Assembly: GCA_964020155.1 (NCBI GenBank)
Contig: OZ026567.1
Span: 3,654,850-3,714,849 of the forward strand
DNA length: 60,000 bases
Source: Chondrilla cf. caribensis
Taxonomy: Eukaryota > Porifera > Demospongiae > Chondrillida > Chondrillidae
Reading direction: 5' to 3'
Shown: positions 34,255-46,382 of the stretch, piece by piece
Layout of the letters: each line of letters opens with the position of its first letter
How positions within the stretch are numbered: the stretch's first letter is position 1
Position numbers and translations under genes: made by a program
Notes under the pieces: model-generated
What the model was told of the DNA's origin: nothing
The model's database searches: none
Seen by the model: the letters and a program-made list of their open reading frames with translations, nothing else

Positions 34255-36204
34255 CACACCTTGTCCAACAGACACACAGACGGATGATAAACATAACTCT
34301 TGTCCATTCCATTTCTCCTCTCGCGGGCCGAACCATTGATAAACGGTAGTTGATATTCTTTCTTCACAGGATGGTCTAAGAGCATTTGGAGGTGTTCCTT
34401 TCTCTTTTTCTCTGTTCTCTGACTCGAACGAGAAGAAGCACACGCTACATGAAAGGCTGTTTGACCATTGGCGTTGGTTACGAAAGGGTCACCGCCAAAT
34501 CGAAGGCATTCGTTCAGGAAAAGTTTGTGCTCGAACCTGACAGCGTATATCAGAGGCGTGTTGTTGGAAGGACTGGGTCCCATGTGTTTATTAGGATTAA
34601 AGTTCTTCTGTAAGTGGGCTGACATATCGGATTCCGAAGACTGCATTTTCCGAAGGATCTCTTCTTCTCCAGGTCATTTCCATTTGGATTCCTTCTTACT
34701 GTCTCTCTTCTGTAAGTGGGCTGACATATCCAATCCCTCCTGGCCTGCTTCGGTGTGGCATTTGGTGAAACACGTGAGCTGGTGTTGTCCGGATTAGGTC
34801 CTAGTTGAAGAATAGGCTGGGGTGGTCCGTCTGGCGAGGACAGCACCTCCCAGTCTGGTAGTCCCCCAATGCTGTCTTCTCCACAAATAGTGTTATTCCT
34901 GTCGTTGGTCCTGTCCTCGACAGCGTTCTGCTGAGTCTGTCCAGCAGCAGTGAGGAGAGCATTCGGATCAAAGCACGGTGGAATGACAATAACAAATTCA
35001 TCACTGGAATCTGTAAACAACAACAACAACAATAGATTTTACATGATGGCTGTGCACATTAGAGGGTACGTATGTACATAGGGTACAAGCACCACAAACT
35101 CATTTCTTCTAACACACACTCTCCAATTGGTACACTGATGCATGTATGTAGGCTGTGCTCTTCAGTATGTAAGTATTGACATAGCAAATTGTACACTGTA
35201 GGGATGAGTTCAGAGGAGAGCTTAGAGGTGAGCGTATAAGTGAGTCTGTTCTATGTACTGTAGCAAACAAAGTCACAGGTGAGGCACAGCAGAGGGGATG
35301 TGTGCTCAGAACATGACAGGTTGGAGGGAAGCCATCAATCACCCTCTCACTAACCTCGAAGTTCCCTGCTGGTTGCAGGCTCTGCAGTGGTGGCTCTAGA
35401 CTTCTGAACTCTGGCTCGTCATCAAAATTCCCATTATAATGTGTTGACAAGGGCTTTGGGAGATGTTCATGAACTACAACTGTAAGAGTAGATAAAGAAT
35501 TAGACAATGCACATTGAAGTGCAGGTTGCACTCGCAATTGATGTGACTACACAATGATGTTGTGTGTGTGTGTGTGTGTGTGTGTGTAACTCTTACATAA
35601 ACTTTCATCAAGTTTAAGTTTTGCATCTTTCAAAGATTTAAAAGGATCATTTTTTCATACTTCAAGTACCTTCTCTATGGACCAGTCTATTGGGAAAGAA
35701 GTTATGTGACAGTCACATGATATATAGCAAATAGCGGACATATTCTCCTCACCATAATGGACCAGCAGCAACTCAGCTGCAAATGAACGGAGCTTGATCT
35801 CTCCACATTTAGGCACAGACAGGGATAGCAAAGCCCGCATGTCTGGGGGTACTGTCAGTTTTGCCTTCAACTCCTTCACAAGCTCCTCCTTCATCTCGTG
35901 CAATCCTTCTGCATGCTGCATTGTGTACGTAGGTCTGGCACACACAAACAGAGATAAATGGATTCATTCCTAGATGACAAGACACATTCCCACGACACTG
36001 AGTACACTAGCTGATAGAATAACTGTCTCCACACAAAAATGGATGAAAGCCAACTCTCGCCATTCAAATATGAGGATCAGACGTACCTTTGCCTCGAAGG
36101 AGAGGTCATTGTCTGTTTCCATTTCTGATTTTTCTGTTGGCTACAAATGAGAATTGGGATAGAAAAAATGTCAAAAATTGCAAGTTACAAGTACGTAAGT
36201 TCAC

Positions 36205-36960
36205 CACTACACACAACCTCACACACAGCACTCTACACACTCACACACAGTCACTCACAGCACACTACACTCACACAGCACTCTACATACATACACACTA
36301 CACACAACACTCTACACACTCACACACAACACTCACAGCACACTACACACAACACACTACATACACACAGCACTCTACATACATACACACTCACACACAG
36401 CACTCTACACACTCACAGCACACTACACACAACCTCACACACAGTACTCTACACACTCACACACAGTCACTCACAGCACACTACACTCACACAGCACTCT
36501 ACATACATACACACTACACACAACACTCTACACACTCACACACAACACTCACAGCACACTACACACAACACACTACATACACACAGCACTCTACATACAT
36601 ACACACTCACACACAGCACTCTACACACTCACAGCACACTACACACAACCTCACACACAGTACTCTACACACTCACACACAACACTCACAGCACACTACA
36701 CACAACACACTACATACACACAGCACTCTACATACATACACACTCACACACAGCACTCTACACACTCACAACACACTACACACAACCTCACACACAGCAC
36801 TCTACACACTCACACACAGTCACTCACAGCACTCTACACTCACACAGCACTCTACACACTACACACAGCACTCTACACACTACACACAGCACTCTACACA
36901 CTCACACAGCACTCTACACACAACACTCTACACACACATATACGTAGCACTCTACACATC
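36205..36960. repeat. intronic minisatellite of unit 3
   Basis: Longest form of the CACACAGCACTCTACA array, with an internal higher-order repeat of about 250 bp seen twice. Its counterpart in unit 6 lies at 45198-45953. Confidence 0.9.
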
Positions 36961-37225
36961 CACTCACTACAAACACCATCTTGGGCTCTAGTAGTCTTAC
37001 TATGACAAATTGACCAGAATCTGATGCCAAATCATATGGAGTCTTTCCCAAAGTGTTCTTCATCAACAGTGGAGACCCATAAGCCAAGAGAAGCTGGGTG
37101 TTGGCGTTAGAAGAGAGGATAATAAGCACATGTGCATGGTGCATACAGAATCTCTAGATACATGTACGTATGTATGTATACACAATATACGTACATACAA
37201 AGCACACCACGTACGCACCTATGTA

Positions 37226-37389
37226 CAGTTGAACCTCCTTAACGCGATACTCTATGGACAATTCCACAATTCCATGCTAAAAGCATTTCATGTTGACAGT
37301 ACTCACATAATGCACATGCACATCAGTTGAAAATGTAGGGACTTAACAATAATCTTATGCTGGAAAGATGTGTTAATAAGGTTCGACTG
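37226..37389. mobile_element. pogo-like MITE, intron 2 of unit 3
   Basis: Same element and TA flanks as 29479-29641. Confidence 0.75.
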
Positions 37390-37525
37390 TACGTACATAT
37401 ACGTAAATTGTACAATACATTACATACGTACATTCATACATACGTTGGTACAGGTACACACTTGCTTCAAACACATCCAAGTAGTATGGTGTATTCTCAT
37501 CCTACACAGCATTGAAACGTGTGAA

Positions 37526-37670
37526 CACACACACACGTACACACACACACACACACGTACACACAAACACACACACACACACACACACACGCACGCGCAC
37601 GCACACACACACACACATACACACACACACACACACACAACACACACACACCACCACCACCACCACACCT
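37526..37670. repeat. (CA)n tract, intron 1 of unit 3
   Basis: CA tract with GCACGCGCACGC and CACCACCACC interruptions; the same interruptions occur at 46519-46663 (unit 6) and 55674-55793 (unit 8). Confidence 0.95.
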
Positions 37671-37685
37671 TGTCCAACAGACACA

Positions 37686-38200
37686 ACCCTTCCTCTTCCC
37701 AGCTTAATCTTCCCTGTACTAAATCTTCCCTTGGCCAAAAGGCATTCAGCTTTGCCGGAGCTTCACTTTGGAGATCTCTGCCAGCCAGCGTTAGGACTTG
37801 TAGGGACTACAAGGCTTTTTCTGAACACTGCAGAGACCTTTTCTCATAAATGTAGCAATTATATTTCCTATTACTTAATATTGACATGTTTCTTTGTCTT
37901 TGCATGAATTTGATTTTATATATTTTGTACTCAACTGACTTTAATGAACGCAATTGACCAAACTTTTTAATTTTTATATAATTCTATATTCTATATTCTA
38001 TATTTTATATTCTATATTCTTTTCTATTCTATTATTCTATATTCTATGATTCTATGATTTTGTATTATATTTTTATACTCGTGGTTTTTCTGTTCTTTTT
38101 ATGTACTTACTTTTCTTTTCTGGGTGCCACTTATAGTAGCCTATGGCTAACGGTTCCCCAGGTTAAATAAGATACCCTGATACCCTGATACCCTGATACC
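37686..38200 (+). mobile_element. CR1/L2-like LINE 3' fragment
   Basis: The first 160 bp encode the last about 54 residues of a non-LTR reverse-transcriptase ORF, ending near 37849. They include KAFSFAGASLWRSLPASVRT, a pattern common at the ends of CR1/L2-type ORF2. An AT-rich 3' UTR with ATTCTAT repeats follows, then the conserved end CTGGGTGCC...GTAGCCTATGGCTAA and a terminal repeat (GATACCCT)n. It is 5'-truncated as usual. It replaces exon 1 of unit 3 and the first part of the SINE. Confidence 0.8.
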
Positions 38201-38394
38201 TGGTGGTCAGTCGCAATACTCTCTACAAAGAACCGTAGGGGGGAGCTTTGGGACTCGCGGCTGACCTCCCAGCTAGGATAGTGTCTTCTGCATTCGCGGA
38301 ATGACCAAGTACACAGTATCTGTGGAAAGTCCCTATAAAGCCGACCATGGGTTTGTTCGACCCCGAGTGGGTGACCTTTTTTATTTTTTTTTTC
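38201..38394 (+). mobile_element. tRNA-derived SINE, 5'-truncated
   Basis: Body and T-rich end of the SINE family, starting at TGGTGGTCAGTCGC. The tRNA-like head is missing because the LINE tail abuts directly. Confidence 0.6.
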
Positions 38395-39061
38395 AACTCA
38401 AGACTCCATAAACCACCCATTACAATGTACTGTATGTTGTATGTATCATTATACAATCACTACGTGTACCACACAAATGGGGAGCACTATATATAGGCAG
38501 CATATGTACGACAATGGAGGAATGATTGACAACAATATTATGTGGTAGCTACTAATAAGTGATTATTATCGCAGATTGTGTACTCTAAAATTAAGTTTTA
38601 GGGGTTGCTTGAAAAAGATGCCCTATTTTGAAATTCCAAGAATTAGAAATTGGTCTGGAATTCGGGCATAACGGGTACGCCAAACGTAATAACCTCGAAG
38701 CCCAAAAAGAGATGCCTAAGTAGTTCCAGTGTGTGTGGGGGGGGGAAGGGGGGGGGAATACTTGTTGGTTTGGAGAGTTTGGTGTAATAGGATCAGACTT
38801 TGACCCACGTAACTACCTTATAATGCACAAAACATAATTAAACAATGCACTAATACACATAATATGAAGTTGTATGCATCAGCATAAATTTATAAAAATC
38901 ATTTTAACACACTCACAAAATTAATACATACATACGTCTGAAATAGAGATATTCGTAATAATAATTTTAATATGCAGTGTGTGTGTGTTTGGGTGTGGGC
39001 GCTAAACTATGAAACATTTCATTACTATTGTGGGTAGGTAGGTGAATTACACACAGCAAGT
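38395..39061. other. spacer between unit 3 and unit 4
   Basis: Array spacer. Compared with the other spacers it holds about 150 extra bases (about 38473-38625, TATATATAGGCAGC) that recur only near 51530-52090. G-rich tract near 38738-38757. No exon was seen. Confidence 0.5.
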
Positions 39062-40257
39062 TCAACTCTGGCGGTCGAGGAGGTCATTGACAACAGCTCT
39101 TATGTGGTTGCTGTGCTTCTTCAACAGCTCCTCGTTCAGGTGGCGATTCGGGAATTCCCATGCTCACCAGCCTATCCACGAGATTAGTGGGTTCTTTAGG
39201 AGGTGCCCACTTTACCTGTGGAGGTGTGTACTTCTTTGGAAGCTTAAAAGCAGGCGTGGTAGAAGTGTTATCACAACTGTCTCCTTCACATTGGATACCT
39301 CCCTGTGTGTTCTCTACTGTAGACTCTTGTTCCAGCTCTGGAGTATATTTGTCGGAGTCTCCAACCTCCTGAATGACTTCAACTGAGTCAAGTATATTTT
39401 GGTCAACCAAATCTGTACAGGCATCCTACGGACAAACAAGATGGATAAATATAACATTTGGAGAACATACAGTGAGGCAGACACACACAGACAAGTGCTG
39501 TAACACACACAGCAGCAAATACGTATGTACATACATACAAACATACGTACCTGAAAGTCCTCATCTGATCCACCTTCGAAAGGGGTGTTGAGGTCATTCT
39601 GTCCACAAATATTCTGGTTGTTATCAACGGGTTCAAGCCTAATGTCCCCAGCTGGGGAGTCCTGTGGGCGGTGATGGATGTGGATGTCCTTGACAAAGTT
39701 GGTGAACATAATAACCAGACCAGTGGCTATGGTGAGAGGCTCCCTGATGGTGGCCTCACCATGGGTCTTCCTATGAAACTTGAAGTTGCTGGCATCCCTC
39801 CTGGCCTGCTTCGGTGTGGCATTTGGTGAAACACGTGGGCTGGTGTTGTCCGGATTAGGTCCTAGTTGGGAAATAGGCTGGGGTGGTCCGTCTGGCGAGG
39901 ACACCACCTCCCAGTTCGGTAGTCCCCCAATGCTGTCTTCTCCACAAATAGTGTTATTCCTGTCGTTGGTCCTGTCCTCAACAGCGTTCTGCTGAGTCTG
40001 TCCAGCAGCAGTGAGGGGAGCATTCGGATCAAAGCACGGTGGAATGACAATAACAAATTCATCACTGGAATCTGTAAACAACAACAACAACAACAATAGA
40101 TTTTACATGATGGCTGTGCACATTAGAGGGTACGTACGTACATAGGGTACAAGCATCACAAACTCATTTCTTCTAACACACACTCTCCAATTGGTACACT
40201 GATGCATGTATGTAGGCTGTGCTCTTCAGTATGTAAGTATTGACAAAGCAAATTACA
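39062..40257 (-). pseudogene. ankyrin/NBR1-like unit 4, last two exons only
   Basis: Exon 7 (40071-39551, 521 bp) is full length: LIR EFVIVIPPCFD, then NFKFHRKTHGEATIREPLTI and a donor after DEDFQ. It joins in phase with exon 8 (39425-39062). Exon 8 has one extra T (GGAATTCCC for GGAATCCC) in the codons after SMG, so the UBA reads SMGIPESPPERG and stops at 39084. Upstream, the sequence jumps near 40257 through a short CACACA stretch into the spacer of unit 5, so all ankyrin exons are missing. Not able to make a full protein. Confidence 0.75.
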
Positions 40258-40460
40258 TACACACACACTCACATCAGCATAAATTTATAAAAATCATTTC
40301 AGTTAACACACTCACAAAATTAATACATACATACGTCTGAAATAGAGATATTCGTAATAATAATTTTAATATGCAGTGTGTGTGTGTTTGGGTATGGGTG
40401 CTAAACTATGAAACATTTCGTTAATATTGTGGGTAGGTAGGTGAATTACACACAGCAAGT

Positions 40461-41764
40461 TCAACTCTGGCGGTCGAGGAGGTCATTGACAACAGCTCTT
40501 ATGTGGTTGCTGTGCTTCTTCAACAGCTCCTCGTTCAGGTGGCGATTCGGGAATCCCATGCTCACCAGCCTATCCACGAGATTAGTGGGTTCTTTAGGAG
40601 GTGCCCACTTTGCCTGTGGAGGTGTGTACTTCTTTGAAAGCTTGAAAGCAGGCGTGGTAGAAGTGTTATCACAACTGTCTCCTTCACATTGGATACCTCC
40701 CTGTGTGTTCTCTACGGTAGACTCTTGTTCGAGCTCTGGAGTATATTTGTCGGAATCTCCAACCTGTTGAACGACTTCAACTGAGTCAAGTATATTTTTG
40801 TCAACCAAATCTGTACAGGCATCCGACGGACAAACAAGATGGATGAATATAACATCTGGAGAACATACAGTGAGGCAGACACACATTTGGATTCCTTCTT
40901 ACTGTCTCTCTTCTGTAAGTGGGCTGACATATCCAATCCCTCCTGGCCTGCTTCGGTGTGGCATTTGGTGAAACACGTGGGCTGGTGTTGTCCGGATTAG
41001 GTCCTAGTTGAGGAGTAGGCTGGGGTGGTCCGTCTGGCGAGGACAGCACCTCCCAGTCTGGTAGTCCCCCAATGCTGTCTTCTCCACAAATAGTGTTATT
41101 CCTGTCGTTGGTCCTGTCCTCGACAGCGTTCTGCTGAGTCTGTCCAGCAGCAGTGAGGAGAGCATTCGGATCAAAGCACGGTGGAATGACAATAACAAAT
41201 TCATCACTGGAATCTGTAAACAACAACAACAACAACAATAGATTTTACATGATGGCTGTGCACATTAGAGGGTACGTATGTACATAGGGTACAAGCACCA
41301 CAAACTCATTTCTTCTAACACACACTCTCCAATTGGTACACTGATGCATGTATGTAGGCTGTGCTCTTCAGTATGTAAGTATTGACAAAGCAAATTGTAC
41401 ACTGTAGGGATGAGTTCAGAGGAGAGCTTAGAGGTAAGCGTATAAGTGAGTCTGTTCTATGTACTGTAGCAAACAAAGTCACAGGTGAGGCACAGCAGAG
41501 GGGATGTGTGCTCAGGACAGGTTGGAGGGAAGCCATCAATCACCCTCTCACTAACCTCGAAGTTCCCTGCTGGTTGCAGGCTCTGCAGTGGTGGCTCTAG
41601 ACTTCTGAACTCTGGCTCGTCATCAAAATTCCCATTATAATGTGTTGACAAGGGCTTTGGGAGATGTTCATGAACTACCTACAACTGCAAGAGTAGATAA
41701 AGAATTAGACAATGCACATTGAAGTGCAGGTTGCACTCGCAATTGATGTGACTACACAATGATG

Positions 41765-41802
<38 letters not shown>

Positions 41803-43088
41803 CTTTCACATAAACTTTCATCAAGTTTAAGTTTTGCATCTTTCAAAGTTTCAAAAGGATCTTTTTTCCATACTTCAAGTACCTTCTCTATGGATCAGTC
41901 TATTGGGAAAGAAGTCATGTGACAGTCACATGATATATAGCAAATAGCGGACATATTCTCCTCACCATAATGGACCAGCAGCAACTCAAGCTGCAAATGA
42001 ACGGAGCTTGATCTCTCCACATTTAGGCACAGACAGGGATAGCAAAGCCCGCACGTCTGGGGGTACTGTCAGTTTTGCCTTCAACTCCTTCACAAGCTCC
42101 TCCTTCATCTCGTGCAATCCTTTTGCGTGCTGCATTGTGTAGGTCTGGCACACACAAACAGAGATAAATGGATTCATTCCTAGATGACAAGACACATTCC
42201 CACAACACCGAGTACACTAGCTGGTAGAGTAACGGTCTCCACACACAAATGGAGTAAAGCCAATTCTCGCCATTCAAATATGAGGATCAGACGTACCCTT
42301 GCCCTGAAGGAGAGGACATTGTCTGTTTCCATTTCTGATTTTTCTGTTGGCTACAAATGGGAATTGGGATAGAAAAAAATGTCAAAAATTGCAAGTTACA
42401 AGTAAGTTCACCACACACAGTCACTCACAGCACACTACACACAGCACTACATACACACACACACTCACACACAGCATTCTACACACTTACACACAACACT
42501 CACAGCACACTAAACACAGTATTCAACATACAACACGCTACACACAACACTCTACATACACACACACTCACACACAGCACTCTACATACATACACACTCA
42601 AACACAGCACTCTACACAATCACACACAACACTCACAGCACACTACACACAACCTCACACACAGCACTCTACACACTCACACACAGTCACTCACAGCACA
42701 CAACACTCACACAGTACTCTACATACATACACACACACACAGCACTCTACACAATCACACACAACACTCACAGTACACTACACACAACCTCACACACAGC
42801 ACTCTAAATACTCACACACAACACTCACAGCACACTACACACAACCTCACACACAGTACTCTACACACTCACACACAGTCACTCACAGCACACTACACTC
42901 ACACAGCACTCTACACATTCACACAGCACTCTACACATTCACACACATTCACTCACAGCACACTACACACAGCACTCTACGTTGGTACAGGTACATACTT
43001 GCTTCAAACACATCCAAGTAGACCAGACTAAGCAGCCAGATGTAATGGTGTATTCTCATCCTACACAGCATTGAAACGTGTGAACACA

Positions 43089-43159
<71 letters not shown>

Positions 43160-43208
43160 ACACACACACACACAACACACAACACACACACACACACACA
43201 CACACAAC

Positions 43209-43243
<35 letters not shown>

Positions 43244-43728
43244 CCACCACACCTTGTCCAACAGACACACAGACGGATGATAAACATAACTCTTGTCCAT
43301 TCCATTTCTCCTCTCGCGGGCCGAACCATTGATAAACGGTAGTTGATATTCTTTCTTCACAGGATGGTCTAAGAGCATTTGGAGGTGTTCCTTTCTCTTT
43401 TTCTCTGTTCTCTGACTCGAACGAGAAGAAGCACACGCTACATGAAAGGCTGTTTGACCATTGGCGTTGGTTACGAAAGGGTCACCGCCAAATCGAAGGC
43501 ATTCGTTCAGGAAAAGTTTGTGCTCGAACCTGACAGCGTATATCAGAGGCGTGTTGTTGGAAGGACTGGGTCCCATGTGTTTATTAGGATTAAAGTTCTT
43601 CTGTAAGTGGGCTGACATATCGGATTCCGAAGACTGCATTTTCCGAAGGATCTCTTCTTCTCCAGGTCATTTCCATTTGGATTCCTTCTTACTGTCTCTC
43701 TTCTGTAAGTGGGCTGACATATCCAATC
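40461..43728 (-). pseudogene. ankyrin/NBR1-like unit 5, copy of unit 2
   Basis: Exons lie 8993 bp to the right of those of unit 2: exon 8 UBA 40823-40461, exon 7 part 41213-40936, exon 6 41684-41556, exon 5 42144-41966, exon 4 42350-42297, exon 2 43060-43010, exon 1 about 43693-43253. It has the same defects: TAG in exon 2, no exon 3, extra base in exon 5, 4-bp insertion in exon 6, chimeric exon 7, and TCG in place of the TAG acceptor before exon 8. No difference from unit 2 was found. Confidence 0.7.
42409..42983. repeat. intronic minisatellite of unit 5
   Basis: Same array as 33416-33990, identical as far as compared. Confidence 0.9.
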
Positions 43729-45197
43729 CCTCCTGGCCTGCTTCGGTGTGGCATTTGGTGAAACACGTGAGCTGGTGTTGTCCGGATTAGGTCCTAGTTG
43801 AAGAATAGGCTGGGGTGGTCCGTCTGGCGAGGACAGCACCTCCCAGTCTGGTAGTCCCCCAATGCTGTCTTCTCCACAAATAGTGTTATTCCTGTCGTTG
43901 GTCCTGTCCTCGACAGCGTTCTGCTGAGTCTGTCCAGCAGCAGTGAGGAGAGCATTCGGATCAAAGCACGGTGGAATGACAATAACAAATTCATCACTGG
44001 AATCTGTAAACAACAACAACAACAATAGATTTTACATGATGGCTGTGCACATTAGAGGGTACGTATGTACATAGGGTACAAGCACCACAAACTCATTTCT
44101 TCTAACACACACTCTCCAATTGGTACACTGATGCATGTATGTAGGCTGTGCTCTTCAGTATGTAAGTATTGACATAGCAAATTGTACACTGTAGGGATGA
44201 GTTCAGAGGAGAGCTTAGAGGTGAGCGTATAAGTGAGTCTGTTCTATGTACTGTAGCAAACAAAGTCACAGGTGAGGCACAGCAGAGGGGATGTGTGCTC
44301 AGAACATGACAGGTTGGAGGGAAGCCATCAATCACCCTCTCACTAACCTCGAAGTTCCCTGCTGGTTGCAGGCTCTGCAGTGGTGGCTCTAGACTTCTGA
44401 ACTCTGGCTCGTCATCAAAATTCCCATTATAATGTGTTGACAAGGGCTTTGGGAGATGTTCATGAACTACAACTGTAAGAGTAGATAAAGAATTAGACAA
44501 TGCACATTGAAGTGCAGGTTGCACTCGCAATTGATGTGACTACACAATGATGTTGTGTGTGTGTGTGTGTGTGTGTGTGTAACTCTTACATAAACTTTCA
44601 TCAAGTTTAAGTTTTGCATCTTTCAAAGATTTAAAAGGATCATTTTTTCATACTTCAAGTACCTTCTCTATGGACCAGTCTATTGGGAAAGAAGTTATGT
44701 GACAGTCACATGATATATAGCAAATAGCGGACATATTCTCCTCACCATAATGGACCAGCAGCAACTCAGCTGCAAATGAACGGAGCTTGATCTCTCCACA
44801 TTTAGGCACAGACAGGGATAGCAAAGCCCGCATGTCTGGGGGTACTGTCAGTTTTGCCTTCAACTCCTTCACAAGCTCCTCCTTCATCTCGTGCAATCCT
44901 TCTGCATGCTGCATTGTGTACGTAGGTCTGGCACACACAAACAGAGATAAATGGATTCATTCCTAGATGACAAGACACATTCCCACGACACTGAGTACAC
45001 TAGCTGATAGAATAACTGTCTCCACACAAAAATGGATGAAAGCCAACTCTCGCCATTCAAATATGAGGATCAGACGTACCTTTGCCTCGAAGGAGAGGTC
45101 ATTGTCTGTTTCCATTTCTGATTTTTCTGTTGGCTACAAATGAGAATTGGGATAGAAAAAATGTCAAAAATTGCAAGTTACAAGTACGTAAGTTCAC

Positions 45198-45953
45198 CAC
45201 TACACACAACCTCACACACAGCACTCTACACACTCACACACAGTCACTCACAGCACACTACACTCACACAGCACTCTACATACATACACACTACACACAA
45301 CACTCTACACACTCACACACAACACTCACAGCACACTACACACAACACACTACATACACACAGCACTCTACATACATACACACTCACACACAGCACTCTA
45401 CACACTCACAGCACACTACACACAACCTCACACACAGTACTCTACACACTCACACACAGTCACTCACAGCACACTACACTCACACAGCACTCTACATACA
45501 TACACACTACACACAACACTCTACACACTCACACACAACACTCACAGCACACTACACACAACACACTACATACACACAGCACTCTACATACATACACACT
45601 CACACACAGCACTCTACACACTCACAGCACACTACACACAACCTCACACACAGTACTCTACACACTCACACACAACACTCACAGCACACTACACACAACA
45701 CACTACATACACACAGCACTCTACATACATACACACTCACACACAGCACTCTACACACTCACAACACACTACACACAACCTCACACACAGCACTCTACAC
45801 ACTCACACACAGTCACTCACAGCACTCTACACTCACACAGCACTCTACACACTACACACAGCACTCTACACACTACACACAGCACTCTACACACTCACAC
45901 AGCACTCTACACACAACACTCTACACACACATATACGTAGCACTCTACACATC
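45198..45953. repeat. intronic minisatellite of unit 6
   Basis: Same array as 36205-36960, identical as far as compared. Confidence 0.9.
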
Positions 45954-46218
45954 CACTCACTACAAACACCATCTTGGGCTCTAGTAGTCTTACTATGACA
46001 AATTGACCAGAATCTGATGCCAAATCATATGGAGTCTTTCCCAAAGTGTTCTTCATCAACAGTGGAGACCCATAAGCCAAGAGAAGCTGGGTGTTGGCGT
46101 TAGAAGAGAGGATAATAAGCACATGTGCATGGTGCATACAGAATCTCTAGATACATGTACGTATGTATGTATACACAATATACGTACATACAAAGCACAC
46201 CACGTACGCACCTATGTA

Positions 46219-46382
46219 CAGTTGAACCTCCTTAACGCGATACTCTATGGACAATTCCACAATTCCATGCTAAAAGCATTTCATGTTGACAGTACTCACA
46301 TAATGCACATGCACATCAGTTGAAAATGTAGGGACTTAACAATAATCTTATGCTGGAAAGATGTGTTAATAAGGTTCGACTG
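46219..46382. mobile_element. pogo-like MITE, intron 2 of unit 6
   Basis: Same element as 37226-37389, within the duplicated block. Confidence 0.75.

Larger units (their letters stand above)
31468..34735 (-). pseudogene. ankyrin/NBR1-like unit 2, multiply broken, UBA open
   Basis: Recognisable exons: 1 (about 34700-34260, N-terminus lost), 2 (34067-34017), 4 (33357-33304), 5 (33151-32973), 6 (32691-32563), 7 in part (32220 to about 31943) and 8 (31830-31468). Exon 8 is an intact UBA exon, with LVDRLVSMGFPNRHLNEELL and LKKHSNHIRAVVNDLL as in the NBR1 C-terminus, whose role is ubiquitin binding. Lesions: exon 2 has TAG for CAG. Exon 3 is absent. Exon 5 has one extra base near 32996 and stops after RSFAA. 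Exon 6 has a 4-bp insertion at its start. Exon 7 is cut after QARRD and joined to a piece of exon 1. The exon 8 acceptor reads TCG instead of TAG. Confidence 0.7.
34736..37680 (-). pseudogene. ankyrin/NBR1-like unit 3, exon 1 and UBA missing
   Basis: Exons: 2 (37502 to about 37475, with a 22-bp deletion giving DENTPYYLD), 3 (37093-36968), 4 (36140-36087), 5 (35934-35753), 6 (35479-35355) and 7 in part (35010 to about 34736). Exon 3 is well kept (LLLAYGSPLLMKNTLGKTPY). Exon 5 carries a 4-bp insertion (ACGT) near its start that shifts the frame before EGLHEMKEELVKELKAKL. Exon 7 keeps the LIR (EFVIVIPPCFD) but after QARRD runs into exon 1 sequence of unit 2. Exon 1 is gone: a LINE 3' end starts at about 37686 where it should be. 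This unit cannot make the full protein. Confidence 0.7.
31279..37685. repeat. 6.4-kb segmental duplication, left copy
   Basis: Matches 40272-46678 at a constant offset of 8993. All parts I compared are identical, including TG/CA tract lengths, the intronic minisatellites and every lesion. It holds units 2 and 3. Identity starts abruptly at CATCAGCATAAA and ends after CTTGTCCAACAGACACA. Confidence 0.85.

Noticed and set aside
39780..39995. Leu/Ser-rich + strand frame that looks like a signal peptide, also at 26739
   Set aside because: It is antisense to the LIR exon. It is kept only because the exon is duplicated.
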